NCBI RefSeq assembly: GCF_013283645.1
Contig: NZ_JABEKV010000001.1
Location: 1,046,577-1,110,576 of the forward strand
Source of the DNA: Sinorhizobium psoraleae
Lineage (GTDB): Bacteria; Pseudomonadota; Alphaproteobacteria; Rhizobiales; Rhizobiaceae
Length of the DNA: 64,000 nt
Direction: 5' to 3'
Below, one piece after another: positions 7,608 to 17,627 of this stretch. The notes under the pieces were generated by a model, which saw only the letters and a list, made by a program, of their open reading frames with translations, searched no databases and had not been told where the DNA came from. The position numbers and the translations under genes were made by a program. How positions within the stretch are numbered: the stretch's first letter is position 1; the number at the start of each line of letters is the position of its first letter.

Positions 7608-9164
7608 TCAGATACCGTTTTTCCCCATCCAGCGGCGAATGGCTGCAACATCGTCGTCGCCGATGCCGTGATGGGTATCGATATCCAGTGCCTCGAGACT
7701 GGCGCCGGTATCGGCGAGGACCTTCTTCAAAACCGGCGCATGTTTGCCGTAGGGATCCTGCTTTCCGGTGAGCACCAGGATGTTTGCTTCGGCAAGATCG
7801 GGCTTCGGCACGTCTTCGAGCGCCGACATCGCGCGCATCATCACCACGTTCCTGAGCAGGCCGGGATAAAGCAGCATGACGGCGGCCAGCATGTTGGCGC
7901 CGTTGGAATAGCCGATGAATATTGTCTTGTCGGGAGCGAGCCCGTAGCCCTCGCGCGCGCCTTCGACGAAGGCTGCGAAGGCCTCTGCTTCCGAGCGGAT
8001 GTCCTGCTGGTCGAAGGTCGTCATCGACAGGCGGCGGAACCACCGCGGAAAACCTTCCTCGTTGCTTCGGCCACGCATTCCGAGCAAGGTGGCGTGCGGA
8101 TCGACCTGATGTCCGAAGGGAAGCATATCCGTCTCGTTGCCGCCGCTGCCGTGCAGCAGCACGAAGGTGCGATCGTTCGGCTGATCCGGATGATAGAACC
8201 GGTGGATGAAGGGCAGGTCGCGCGGCGTCAGCCGCGGCTCGCCGGGCATGGCGAATTGCGGCAGCTTGACCAAAGTCGCGACCGCGTCGGCATCCAGATG
8301 CGATGGCAGGAACAGCTTGGATCCGAGCGTGTCGGAAGGCTCGTCGACAGAAAAACCCGGACCGTCGGTCGCCAGCTCGTAGAGCGAGCCGCCCGGCTCA
8401 CGGACATAGAGCGAGAAGAAATACTTCCGGTCATGCGCGTTGGTGGCGCCGGCGTGCTCCTGCTCGAGATCGGCGCGCACGGCAAGCACCGTCGCCTCGT
8501 CCGGCGCGCGAAAGGCTATATGGTCGATCGTGCCCGTGCCGGGCGCCGACGTCCAGAAGCCGGTGGCGTCGCGTACGTCGATAACGTCTCCGGAAGTGGA
8601 GGTGAAGCGCCGGATCGTGGCTGTTGCGCCGATCTCCGAATAGCCGAAATGGTTTTGAAGGAAGTGAGCGGTTTCCTTGGGCTTCTCGGTGAGAATGGTC
8701 GCACCGCGCAGCCGCCGGACCGCGTCCGTTTCGGGGATGTCCCGGCTCGCCCACGGGGCAGGTTCGGCGAGCGCGTTCGTTCCGACCAGTTTCACGATCA
8801 CGCCGTCCGGATCTTTCAGACGCAACACCGGTTCGCCGAACTCCTGTGCCGGGCCGGTCGCCTGAATGTTGAATTGCAACGCGCGCGTCAGCCAGAAGCC
8901 GATGCTCTCCGGCGGGATGGCAAAGGCGATTTCGCTCGGCTGGCCGTGCCCGACGCGTCCTGGCGCGCCGTCTTCCCACATAAGGAAGGTGACGAGCGAG
9001 CCCGGCGATCCCACCGCATCGCCGTAAAAGAGATGTAGTTGATTAGGGTCCTCGTAGCCGCCGGTTCGCTTGACGAGGCGCAGCCCGAGGAAGCCGACAT
9101 AGAAATCGACATTTGCCTGCACCTTGCGGGCGATCAGGGTGATGTGGTGAATACCGCTAGTCAC
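7608..9164 (-). CDS. Fusion of a VOC ring-cleaving dioxygenase and an alpha/beta hydrolase (MhqO-MhqD-like)
   Basis: A 518-aa two-part enzyme. Residues about 1-310 are a double VOC domain with the ligand motifs SGIHHITLIA, DHIAFRAPD and SLYELATDGPGF. Residues about 325-518 are a carboxylesterase/phospholipase-type hydrolase with FVLLHGSGGNE, the nucleophile elbow GYSNG (Ser about 420), Asp about 470 (TGKQDPYG) and His about 498-499 (DTHHGIGDDD). The two halves correspond to Bacillus MhqO and MhqD, separate proteins of hydroquinone resistance. GTG 9164 is preferred because AAGGAC precedes it by six bases; the upstream ATG at 9197 lies inside a repeat. The substrate is unknown. Confidence 0.87.
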   Translation of the reverse strand: MTSGIHHITLIARKVQANVDFYVGFLGLRLVKRTGGYEDPNQLHLFYGDAVGSPGSLVTFLMWEDGAPGRVGHGQPSEIAFAIPPESIGFWLTRALQFNIQATGPAQEFGEPVLRLKDPDGVIVKLVGTNALAEPAPWASRDIPETDAVRRLRGATILTEKPKETAHFLQNHFGYSEIGATATIRRFTSTSGDVIDVRDATGFWTSAPGTGTIDHIAFRAPDEATVLAVRADLEQEHAGATNAHDRKYFFSLYVREPGGSLYELATDGPGFSVDEPSDTLGSKLFLPSHLDADAVATLVKLPQFAMPGEPRLTPRDLPFIHRFYHPDQPNDRTFVLLHGSGGNETDMLPFGHQVDPHATLLGMRGRSNEEGFPRWFRRLSMTTFDQQDIRSEAEAFAAFVEGAREGYGLAPDKTIFIGYSNGANMLAAVMLLYPGLLRNVVMMRAMSALEDVPKPDLAEANILVLTGKQDPYGKHAPVLKKVLADTGASLEALDIDTHHGIGDDDVAAIRRWMGKNGI

Positions 9165-9188
9165 GGTCTTGTCCTTCCTGCTGTTCCC

Positions 9189-9292
9189 CTGCTGCATGAT
9201 CCCTTAAATCGGAATCGATTTAAGGACAAAATCATGCAGCAATTCAAAGTGCTACAGCGATTTTAGTGCGTCCGATTGGACGCGCGGCGCTG
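9189..9292 (+). repeat. RIME/ABC-type mosaic repeat
   Basis: It carries the dyad CATGATCCCTTAAATCG / CGATTTAAGGACAAAATCATG, then GCAATTCAAAGTGCTACAGCG, then GCGTCCGATTGGACGC and GGCGCTGT. It has all three modules in the same order as at 653-754 and lies in the 5' flank of the fusion gene. Confidence 0.75.
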
Positions 9293-9337
9293 TCGAACCG
9301 CCCGTCGGGTTGCCTTGTTTCGTCGGACGGCCGTTTC

Positions 9338-10189
9338 TCAATCGCGGTCGAGGAATGCCTTGAAAGCGTCGCCGTGATCGGGGTGCCAGCGCGAAAGCGG
9401 CGGCCGGTTCTCGACGATATCACCGGCGGCCCACAGGATGCGTTTCTCGTCCGTCGAGCGGACGACTTCGTTGTCCGGGCAGAGGATATAGAAATCGCCG
9501 CGTTCGAGGCTATCCATCATGAAGTCCACCGTCTGCTCAGGAGTCCACGCTCCCGCCGGCTTCTCGGTCCGTCCCTGGGCGGTCAGCGACGTGTAGACGA
9601 AACCGGGGATCAGCAGGTGGGCGGCAACCTTGCAGCCTTCGGTATTGCGCAACTCGTGCTGCAGCGCCTCGGTGAAGACCTTCACGCCGGCCTTCGAGAC
9701 ATTGTAGGCGGGGTCGCCGGGCGGCGTCGTGATGCCTTGTTTCGAACCGGTGTTGATGATCAGCCCGGGCTCACCATGGGCGATCATCGCAGGCGCGAAA
9801 ATTCGCGAGCCGTTGATCACGCCCCAGAGATTGACGGTGATCACGGCTTCCCAGTTCTCCAGCGGGCCGAACATCGAGCTGCCCGGCTGGATGCCGGCAT
9901 TGTTCATCAGCACATGCACGTGGCCGAAGCGCTCGCGCACCGAACGCGCCAGCGCCACGAGCTCGTCGGGCTGTGAGACATCCGTCGCGATTGCGGCGAC
10001 ATCGTTCGCTCCGCCTGCGGCGACCTTCGCTACCTCGGCCGCAGCCGCCTGCAAGCGCTCGCCCGGCAGGTCGGCAAGGACAACTTTCAGCCCGAGATCG
10101 GCGAAGCGCTTCGCCGCGGCAAGTCCGATGCCGGAGGCGGCCCCGGTGACGACGGCGACATGGTTTTTCGAAAGAGCGGCGTGGGGCAT
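9338..10189 (-). CDS. Short-chain dehydrogenase/reductase (SDR)
   Basis: A 283-aa classical SDR. The Rossmann motif TGAASGIG (near residue 16), the NNAG motif, a Ser in INTGSKQG, and the catalytic Tyr-Lys pair in YNVSKAG are all present. The C-terminal 50 residues after the substrate loop (GDFYILCPDNEVVRS) are longer than in minimal SDRs. It would oxidise or reduce an alcohol/ketone with NAD(P). It stands alone between the electrophile island and cysQ on the same strand, and the substrate cannot be told. Confidence 0.88.
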   Translation of the reverse strand: MPHAALSKNHVAVVTGAASGIGLAAAKRFADLGLKVVLADLPGERLQAAAAEVAKVAAGGANDVAAIATDVSQPDELVALARSVRERFGHVHVLMNNAGIQPGSSMFGPLENWEAVITVNLWGVINGSRIFAPAMIAHGEPGLIINTGSKQGITTPPGDPAYNVSKAGVKVFTEALQHELRNTEGCKVAAHLLIPGFVYTSLTAQGRTEKPAGAWTPEQTVDFMMDSLERGDFYILCPDNEVVRSTDEKRILWAAGDIVENRPPLSRWHPDHGDAFKAFLDRD

Positions 10190-10297
10190 TGAGATTGCTC
10201 CTGATAACGAAGGTGCCCGAAGAAATAGGACGCCCCTTCCGCGAAGTCCATCGCACTTCCGCGTTTGGCTGTCGGCATGCTGCCGCCGTATTTTCGA

Positions 10298-11074
10298 TCA
10301 GGGTTTGCCGCGGGCGACGAACCAGGGATTGGCAAAATCGCTGTCGTGGCGCTGGTTGCGCTTGCCATAGGTAAGCGGCGTTCCGTCCATGGTCAGAGTC
10401 TCGCCGCCGGCAGCCCGCAGAATGGCGTCGCCGGCGGCCGTATCCCATTCCATCGTGCGGCTGAAGCGCGGGTAGATGTCGGCAAGGCCTTCGGCCAGCA
10501 GGCAAAATTTCAGCGACGAGCCGACAGCCTCGTAATCGGTGATGCCGTGATCGGCGAGATAGGCGATCGTCTCTGCGCTGTTGTGCCAGCGGCTGGTCAA
10601 CGCCACCGGCCGGTCGCCGCAGATGCGGCAGCCGATATCCGCCTGAGGACTGGCAATTCGATCGTCCACGACCAAGGCCTTCTTCGCCTTCCTGGAACTT
10701 GTCGAATAGAGGATCCCGAGCGCGGGTGCATAAACCACGCCGGTAACGGGCACGCCGTTCTCGATCAATGCGATATTGACGGTGAAATCGCTGCTGCGGC
10801 CGACGAATTCCTTGGTGCCGTCGAGCGGATCGACCAGAAAGAAGGGTTTTCCGGAAATATCCGGCACATGCCCGGCGGCGGCGGCTTCCTCGGCGACGAC
10901 GGGAATATCGGGAAAGTTCGCCGCGAGATCGGCGAGGATTATGCGTTCGGCGCTGTGGTCCGCGTCGGTGACCGGCGAGGCATCGGCTTTGTAGGCGACG
11001 GCCGGCCCGGCGTTATATATGTCCAGGATCGCCCTTCCGGCCGCGATCGCCGATCTTTCCAGTATTTCCAGCAT
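10298..11074 (-). CDS. cysQ: 3'(2'),5'-bisphosphate nucleotidase
   Basis: A 258-aa inositol-monophosphatase-fold enzyme that converts 3'-phosphoadenosine 5'-phosphate to AMP in sulfate assimilation. Metal-binding motifs are the acidic EEAAAAG region near residue 60, DPLDGTKEF near residue 80, and the WDTAAGDAIL motif near the C-terminus. The start at 11074 (MLEILERSAIAAG) is preferred over the upstream ATG at 11113 because AAGAAGAG lies just before it and because the family begins here. It is divergent from soxB; a metabolic link to sox is not obvious. Confidence 0.9.
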   Translation of the reverse strand: MLEILERSAIAAGRAILDIYNAGPAVAYKADASPVTDADHSAERIILADLAANFPDIPVVAEEAAAAGHVPDISGKPFFLVDPLDGTKEFVGRSSDFTVNIALIENGVPVTGVVYAPALGILYSTSSRKAKKALVVDDRIASPQADIGCRICGDRPVALTSRWHNSAETIAYLADHGITDYEAVGSSLKFCLLAEGLADIYPRFSRTMEWDTAAGDAILRAAGGETLTMDGTPLTYGKRNQRHDSDFANPWFVARGKP

Positions 11075-11298
11075 CGTCACTCTTCTTTTCCACGCCATTG
11101 CTGCGATTCGCATGAGACGGGCGGAATACCGATAGGCTTCTTCCGTTCATACTCAAACCTTTCTGTTTGCCGCAATCGCGGACGCTCGACGCCGTGGCGA
11201 TCCATCACCGCGGCATTTTGCAGCCGCAGAGCCTCTTGCATCTTTGCGTTGCGCTTCGCTTATGCAAAAGTGGCCGCGCAAGTGAACTGGATGCCTTC

Positions 11299-12549
11299 AT
11301 GCGCTATTCCGCATTCTCGATCGTCAAGAACGCTCTCTCCGGAAATCTGAATTGGAAGCCGCAATGGCGACAGGCCGAGCTGAAATCGCATTACGATGTG
11401 ATCATCGTCGGCGGCGGCGGTCATGGCCTTGCAACTGCCTATTATCTCGCCAAGGAATTCGGTGTCAAAAACGTCGCCGTGCTGGAGAAGGGCTATCTCG
11501 GCTCCGGGAATGTCGGCCGCAACACGACGATCGTGCGTTCCAACTACATGCTGCCGGGCAACGAGCCGTTCTATGAGTTCTCCATGAAGCTCTGGGAAGG
11601 GCTGGAGCGGGAGCTGAACTATAATGTGATGCTGTCGCAACGCGGCGTCATCATGCTTTACCACAGCGACGGCCAACGCGACGCCTATATACGGCGCGGC
11701 AACGCCATGTGGATGGAAGGCGTGGCGGCCGAGCTGATCGAGCGCGACCAGCTGAAGAAGATGATCCCCTTCCTCAACTACGACCACGCCCGCTATCCGA
11801 TCCTCGGCGGGCTCCTCCAGCGGCGCGCAGGCACGGCCCGACACGATGCGGTCGCCTGGGGCTATGCGCGCGGCGCCGACCGGCATGGTGTCGATATCAT
11901 CGAGCACTGCGAGGTGACCGCGATCCGTCGCGAGAACGGCGTCGTCACCGGTGTCGAGACGACCAAGGGCTTCATCGGCTGCGGCAAGCTCGCGCTGGCG
12001 GCCGCGGGAAACAGTTCCCGCGTCGGGCAGATGGCGGATCTGAAGCTGCCGATCGAGAGCCATGTGCTGCAGGCCTTCGTCACCGAAGGGCTGAAGCCTT
12101 GCATCGATCATGTGATCGTCTATGGCGGCGGCCACTTCTATATCTCGCAGTCGGACAAGGGCGGCCTCGTCTTCGGGGCGGAGATCGACGGCTATTCCTC
12201 CTATGCGCAGCGTGGAAACCTCGCGACCGCCGAGCATGTGATGGAGGAAGGCGTGACGATGATCCCCGGCCTTTCGCGCGTCCGCGTGCTGCGCTCCTGG
12301 GCCGGCGTCATGGACATGAGCATGGACGGGTCGCCGATCATCGACCGTACGCCGGTCGACAATCTCTACCTGAACTGCGGCTGGTGCTACGGCGGCTTCA
12401 AGGCTACCCCCGCATCCGGTTACTGCTTTGCCCACCTGATCGCCAAGAACGACACGCATCCGGTCGCACGTTCCCTGAGGCTCGACCGTTTCGCTCGCGG
12501 CTATGCGGTCGACGAGGCCGGTTCCGGTCCCCAACCCAATCTTCACTGA
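11299..12549 (+). CDS. soxB: Sarcosine oxidase beta subunit
   Basis: A 416-aa FAD-dependent amine oxidase subunit of heterotetrameric sarcosine oxidase, which oxidises sarcosine to glycine and formaldehyde/methylene-THF. The dinucleotide-binding motif is VIIVGGGGHGLATAYYLA near residue 35, and VLEKGYLGSGNVGRNTT holds the region of covalent flavin attachment. The C-terminal NCGWCYGGFKATPASG is a strong SoxB signature. The start MRYSAFS at 11299 gives the normal family length. It leads the operon soxBDAG. Confidence 0.95.
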   Translation: MRYSAFSIVKNALSGNLNWKPQWRQAELKSHYDVIIVGGGGHGLATAYYLAKEFGVKNVAVLEKGYLGSGNVGRNTTIVRSNYMLPGNEPFYEFSMKLWEGLERELNYNVMLSQRGVIMLYHSDGQRDAYIRRGNAMWMEGVAAELIERDQLKKMIPFLNYDHARYPILGGLLQRRAGTARHDAVAWGYARGADRHGVDIIEHCEVTAIRRENGVVTGVETTKGFIGCGKLALAAAGNSSRVGQMADLKLPIESHVLQAFVTEGLKPCIDHVIVYGGGHFYISQSDKGGLVFGAEIDGYSSYAQRGNLATAEHVMEEGVTMIPGLSRVRVLRSWAGVMDMSMDGSPIIDRTPVDNLYLNCGWCYGGFKATPASGYCFAHLIAKNDTHPVARSLRLDRFARGYAVDEAGSGPQPNLH

Positions 12550-12618
12550 TAGAAGCGGCGAGCCCGCAGCGGCCGCATTTCGAGCCAACTGGACCCGTTC
12601 GGGCCTAAGGACAAGACG

Positions 12619-12897
12619 ATGGCAAGCCTGATCACCTGTCCCCATTGCGGGGTCCGTCCAAAAGAAGAGTTTTCGATCCGCGGCGATGCGTCGCTCGTTC
12701 GTCCGGCGCCGACCGCATCGGACGAGGCCTGGCACTATTACGTCTATGTGCGCGCCAATCCGCGCGGGCGCACGCACGAGCACTGGCAGCATGTGGCGGG
12801 CTGCCGCCGTTTCCTCGTGGTCGAGCGGGACACGTACACCCATGAGGTCCATTCCGTGACCGATGGCGCGGTCGTCGCCCGGGAGAACGGCCGATGA
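12619..12897 (+). CDS. soxD: Sarcosine oxidase delta subunit
   Basis: A 92-aa zinc-binding subunit. It begins with the typical LITCPHCGVRPKEEFS and has further metal-ligand candidates in HEHWQH and GCRRFLVVERDT. This is the usual length for SoxD. Its stop codon overlaps the start of soxA (ATGA at 12894), so the two are translationally coupled. Confidence 0.95.
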   Translation: MASLITCPHCGVRPKEEFSIRGDASLVRPAPTASDEAWHYYVYVRANPRGRTHEHWQHVAGCRRFLVVERDTYTHEVHSVTDGAVVARENGR

Positions 12898-15851
12898 CCG
12901 CCTACCGCCTGATGGCCGGAGGGCTGGTCGATCGCAGCCGTTCGCTGAGTTTCAGCTTTGATGGCCGCCCCTTGCGTGGTTTTGCCGGCGACACGCTGGC
13001 CTCGGCGCTGCTTGCCAACGACCAGATGCTGGTCGGCCGCAGCTTCAAATATCATCGTCCGCGTGGGATCGTCAGCGCAGGCTCGTCAGAACCGAATGCG
13101 CTCGTCACCATCGGCTCCGGCGCGCGCAGCGATCCCAACACAAAGGCGACCGTTGCCGAGCTCTATACCGGATTGACGGCGCGCAGCCAGAATCGCTGGC
13201 CGTCGCTCGGCTTCGATATCGGCGCGGTAATTGATCGTTTCTCACCATTCCTCGGTGCGGGTTTTTACTACAAGACCTTCATGTGGCCGGCGCAACTTTG
13301 GGAAAGGCTCTACGAACCGCTGATCCGCCGTGCTGCCGGTCTCGGTCGTGCGGTGCTCGAACGCGACCCGGAAATCTACGAGAAATCCTGGGCACATTGC
13401 GATCTGCTCGTCGTTGGCGGCGGCCCGGCCGGGTTGATCGCCGCGCTGACCGCGGGACGCGCGGGGCTTCGCGTCATTCTCGCCGACGAGGATTTTCGCC
13501 TGGGCGGATCGCTCCTTTCGGAGACGCAGCCGATAGACGGTGCGCCCGCGCATGTCTTTGCCGATCGCGCCGTTGCCGAATTGCAGGCGCTGCCGAATGT
13601 AACCTTGCTGCCGCGGACGACGGTCTTCGGCTGGTACGACGACAATGTCTTCGGCGCGGTCGAGCGGGTCCAGAAGCATGTCGCCGAGCCCTCGGCCAAG
13701 CTGCCGACGGAGCGGGTCTGGCGCATTGTCGCGAGGCGAGCGCTCCTCGCGACCGGCGCGGAGGAGCGCCCGCTTGTCTTCGGCGGCAATGACCGGCCGG
13801 GGGTCATGATGGCCGGGGCACTCAGCACCTATGCCAACCGTTACGGTGTGGCGGCCGGCAGGTCGGTTGCGATTTTCACCAACGGCACCGCGGGATATCG
13901 CGCCGCCCGCGATCTCCACGCGAAGGGCATCGCCATTGCTGCAATCGTCGACAGTCGCGCAGCGGAAGCGGACGCCGCGCCGGAAGGCGTCCGCGTGATC
14001 CGTTCGGCCGCCGTCGTTGATACGCGTGGACGCCTGCGGGTTTCCGGGCTTGTGGTCGAACGGTCGGGTTTCGAGGAGCTCGTCGCCTGCGATGCGGTCG
14101 GCATGTCCGGCGGCTGGAGCCCGGTCATTCACCTCGCCTGCCAGCGGGGAGCGAAGCCTGTGTGGTCTGAAGCCCTGAACGCGTTCGTCGCGCCGGATGT
14201 CGGCGGTGGATTGCGCGTTGCCGGTTCGGCGAATGGTGTTTACACGCTCTCGGGTTGCCTCGGCGACGGTGCCGCCAAGGCATCGGCGATCGCGTCCGAG
14301 CTGGGATTCAAACCCGCTCAGGACGTCTTGCCGGCAACGGGAGAGGAGACCGATCCGTCGTTCACCGCGCTTTGGTACGCACCCGGTGCAAAGTCCAAGG
14401 CCTTTGTCGATTTCCAGAACGACGTTCACGCAAAGGATCTGGGTCTTGCGCTCCGCGAAGGGTTTGGCCACGTCGAACACGCCAAGCGCTACACCACCAG
14501 CGGCATGGCCACGGACCAGGGCAAGCTCTCGAACATCAATGCAGTCGGCATTCTTGCCGGTATGCGAGGAGTAAGCCCCGCGGATGTAGGGACGACGACA
14601 TTCCGCCCGTTCTACACACCGGTCTCCTTCGGCGCGCTTGCCGGCACGGCGCGCGACAAGCACGCAGCACCTGTCCGCAAATCGCCGTTGCATGAATGGG
14701 CACGGAAAAACGGGGCGAGCTTCGTCGAAGCGGGCCCTTGGTATCGATCCGCCTGGTTTCCCCGGGCGGGCGAAAAGACCTGGCGCGAGAGCGTCGATCG
14801 CGAGGTGCTGAACGTGCGCGCGAACGTCGGCATTTGCGATGTGTCGACATTAGGCAAGATCGAACTTTTCGGACCGGACGCGGCTGAATTCCTCAATCGG
14901 CTTTATTCCAACGCGCTGTTGAAGCTCCCGGTCGGAAGGGCGCGTTATGGCCTGATGCTGCGCGAAGACGGCTTCGTCTATGACGATGGCACCGTCAGCC
15001 GGCTCGCGGAGGAGCATTTTCTCGTCACGACGACGACCGCGCTCGCGGGTGGCGTGATGTCCCACATGGAATATTGCTCGCAGGTGCTCTGGCCGGACCT
15101 GAAGGTCCGCTTCTGCTCCGTCTCCGACCAATGGGCGCAGATCGCGATCGCTGGTCCGAAGGCGCGCAGCGTGCTGCAGCAGCTTGTCGAGGACGACATC
15201 TCCAACGCGGCATTCCCCTTCCTCGCTGTCGGAACAGTAACGCTCAAAGGCGGCCTGAAAGGGCGGTTATTCCGCATATCCTTCTCCGGCGAACTGGCTT
15301 TCGAACTGGCAGTTCCGGCAGGATTTGGCGTGGCGGTCGCCGATCAGATCATGGAAGTGGGCCGTGCCTTCGATATCTGCGCCTATGGCGTCGAAGCGCT
15401 CAACGTCCTACGGCTGGAGAAGGGCCTGCCGACGCATGCCGAGTTCGACGGCCGGGTGACGCCGGACGACGCCGGACTGGGCCGAATGGTTTCGGCACAG
15501 AAGACGGACTTCATCGGCAAGCATCTTTCGGCACGATACGGGCTGACCGCCGCAGACCGCTCGCAACTCGTGGGACTGAAGCCGGTGGACAAGGAAAAGG
15601 ATATTCGCGCGGGTGCGCATTTGCTGCGCGAGGGCATGAAGCCATCGACCCTCAACGACCAGGGCTGGGTGAGCTCTGCCTGCTTCTCGCCGGTGCTCGG
15701 ACACCACATTGCGCTTGCCTTCCTCAAGTCGGGCCGTGAGCGCTATGGCGAACGGATTGTTGTCTGGGACAAGCTGCGCGATCAGGAGGTGATGGCCGAG
15801 GTCTGCAATCCGGTCTTCGTCGATCCCGAAAACGCCAGAATGAAAGCCTGA
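12894..15851 (+). CDS. soxA: Sarcosine oxidase alpha subunit
   Basis: A 985-aa subunit, the usual length. Residues about 20-110 are the ferredoxin-like N-terminal domain (FKYHRPRGI), about 165-480 form an NAD-binding Rossmann domain (LLVVGGGPAGLIAAL), and the C-terminal 380 residues are an aminomethyltransferase (GcvT-like) tetrahydrofolate domain (ANVGICDVSTLGKIEL). The last domain lets the enzyme pass the one-carbon unit to tetrahydrofolate. Confidence 0.95.
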   Translation: MTAYRLMAGGLVDRSRSLSFSFDGRPLRGFAGDTLASALLANDQMLVGRSFKYHRPRGIVSAGSSEPNALVTIGSGARSDPNTKATVAELYTGLTARSQNRWPSLGFDIGAVIDRFSPFLGAGFYYKTFMWPAQLWERLYEPLIRRAAGLGRAVLERDPEIYEKSWAHCDLLVVGGGPAGLIAALTAGRAGLRVILADEDFRLGGSLLSETQPIDGAPAHVFADRAVAELQALPNVTLLPRTTVFGWYDDNVFGAVERVQKHVAEPSAKLPTERVWRIVARRALLATGAEERPLVFGGNDRPGVMMAGALSTYANRYGVAAGRSVAIFTNGTAGYRAARDLHAKGIAIAAIVDSRAAEADAAPEGVRVIRSAAVVDTRGRLRVSGLVVERSGFEELVACDAVGMSGGWSPVIHLACQRGAKPVWSEALNAFVAPDVGGGLRVAGSANGVYTLSGCLGDGAAKASAIASELGFKPAQDVLPATGEETDPSFTALWYAPGAKSKAFVDFQNDVHAKDLGLALREGFGHVEHAKRYTTSGMATDQGKLSNINAVGILAGMRGVSPADVGTTTFRPFYTPVSFGALAGTARDKHAAPVRKSPLHEWARKNGASFVEAGPWYRSAWFPRAGEKTWRESVDREVLNVRANVGICDVSTLGKIELFGPDAAEFLNRLYSNALLKLPVGRARYGLMLREDGFVYDDGTVSRLAEEHFLVTTTTALAGGVMSHMEYCSQVLWPDLKVRFCSVSDQWAQIAIAGPKARSVLQQLVEDDISNAAFPFLAVGTVTLKGGLKGRLFRISFSGELAFELAVPAGFGVAVADQIMEVGRAFDICAYGVEALNVLRLEKGLPTHAEFDGRVTPDDAGLGRMVSAQKTDFIGKHLSARYGLTAADRSQLVGLKPVDKEKDIRAGAHLLREGMKPSTLNDQGWVSSACFSPVLGHHIALAFLKSGRERYGERIVVWDKLRDQEVMAEVCNPVFVDPENARMKA

Positions 15852-15861
15852 GGGAACGCTG

Positions 15862-16416
15862 ATGATCCGCGATTACTACAACCGTCATGCGCTCGATGAG
15901 AAGCTGCGCGGCGCGCCTCGGCCAGCAGGTGTCAATCATCTGGCCATCGCCCACAGACAGGCGGTCGCTATGGTGCTGGCCCAAGCCGGCGAGGAGGACA
16001 CCGTCCAAAGGGCGTTGTCACAGACAACCGAATTCATCTTGCGCTTCTGTGCGTCAGGCGAATGGCTGGTTGTTTCCGAAAACGACACCCCGGAAGGGCT
16101 GCAGCGTCGTCTCGACGCCTTATGCGCCGGCCGGGCGTATATCGTCGACCAAAGCGAGGCGCGTGTCCTGTTCCGGCTTTCCGGTCCGTCAACGCGCCGG
16201 ATACTTGCAAAGGGCGTCGGCCTCGACCTGCATCCCGCAGCCTTTGCGACCGGCGCCAGCGCGAATGCGTTGTGCGGCCACGTCGCCGTCAATCTGGCCC
16301 GAACGGGAGACGACACGTTTGAACTGATAGCTCCACGCTCTTTTGCCGAATCCCTTTTCGACGACCTCATGGCGATGGGACGCGAATACGATCTGACGGC
16401 GGCATTCGCCGGTTGA
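15862..16416 (+). CDS. soxG: Sarcosine oxidase gamma subunit
   Basis: A 184-aa subunit that completes the SoxBDAG complex. The family is poorly conserved; the segment VLFRLSGPSTRRILAKGVGLDLHP is typical. It starts 10 nt after soxA with GAGGGAACGCTG as RBS. No formyltetrahydrofolate or serine hydroxymethyltransferase gene follows, so the one-carbon part of the pathway is encoded elsewhere. Confidence 0.9.
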   Translation: MIRDYYNRHALDEKLRGAPRPAGVNHLAIAHRQAVAMVLAQAGEEDTVQRALSQTTEFILRFCASGEWLVVSENDTPEGLQRRLDALCAGRAYIVDQSEARVLFRLSGPSTRRILAKGVGLDLHPAAFATGASANALCGHVAVNLARTGDDTFELIAPRSFAESLFDDLMAMGREYDLTAAFAG

Positions 16417-16720
16417 CGAGGCAGGCCGCGGCGAGAATTCGCCCTGATATGATACGCTCGCTAGATCGGCACGCTAGCCACCGATTTCCGCGCTTTTGCA
16501 TTCAAAGTTGCCCATTTGGCGTGCGAATGCTGCTAAAAATTTGATTTTTCTGGCTTCGAAAGCGCCAAATCGATTTTATCGCCGAAGAATCTGGCGAAGA
16601 AGCATTTTTTAGCTTTCATTTTCGTTTGAAAGAGGTATGGAATCGGGGCAAATAGCACGCTCACAATGAGCGCCAATAACAAGAGATCGGACCGCTAGGA
16701 TCTGGTCCAGGGGAAGATTG
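16417..16720 (+). promoter_or_regulatory. Intergenic region, presumed promoter of the liv operon
   Basis: About 300 bp without a gene. The middle part (16510-16660) is distinctly A/T-rich with several T-tracts, as expected for a promoter/regulator region upstream of livH. I could not pick a convincing -35/-10 pair or operator. Confidence 0.4.
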
Positions 16721-17623
<903 letters not shown>

Positions 17624-17627
17624 TTCC

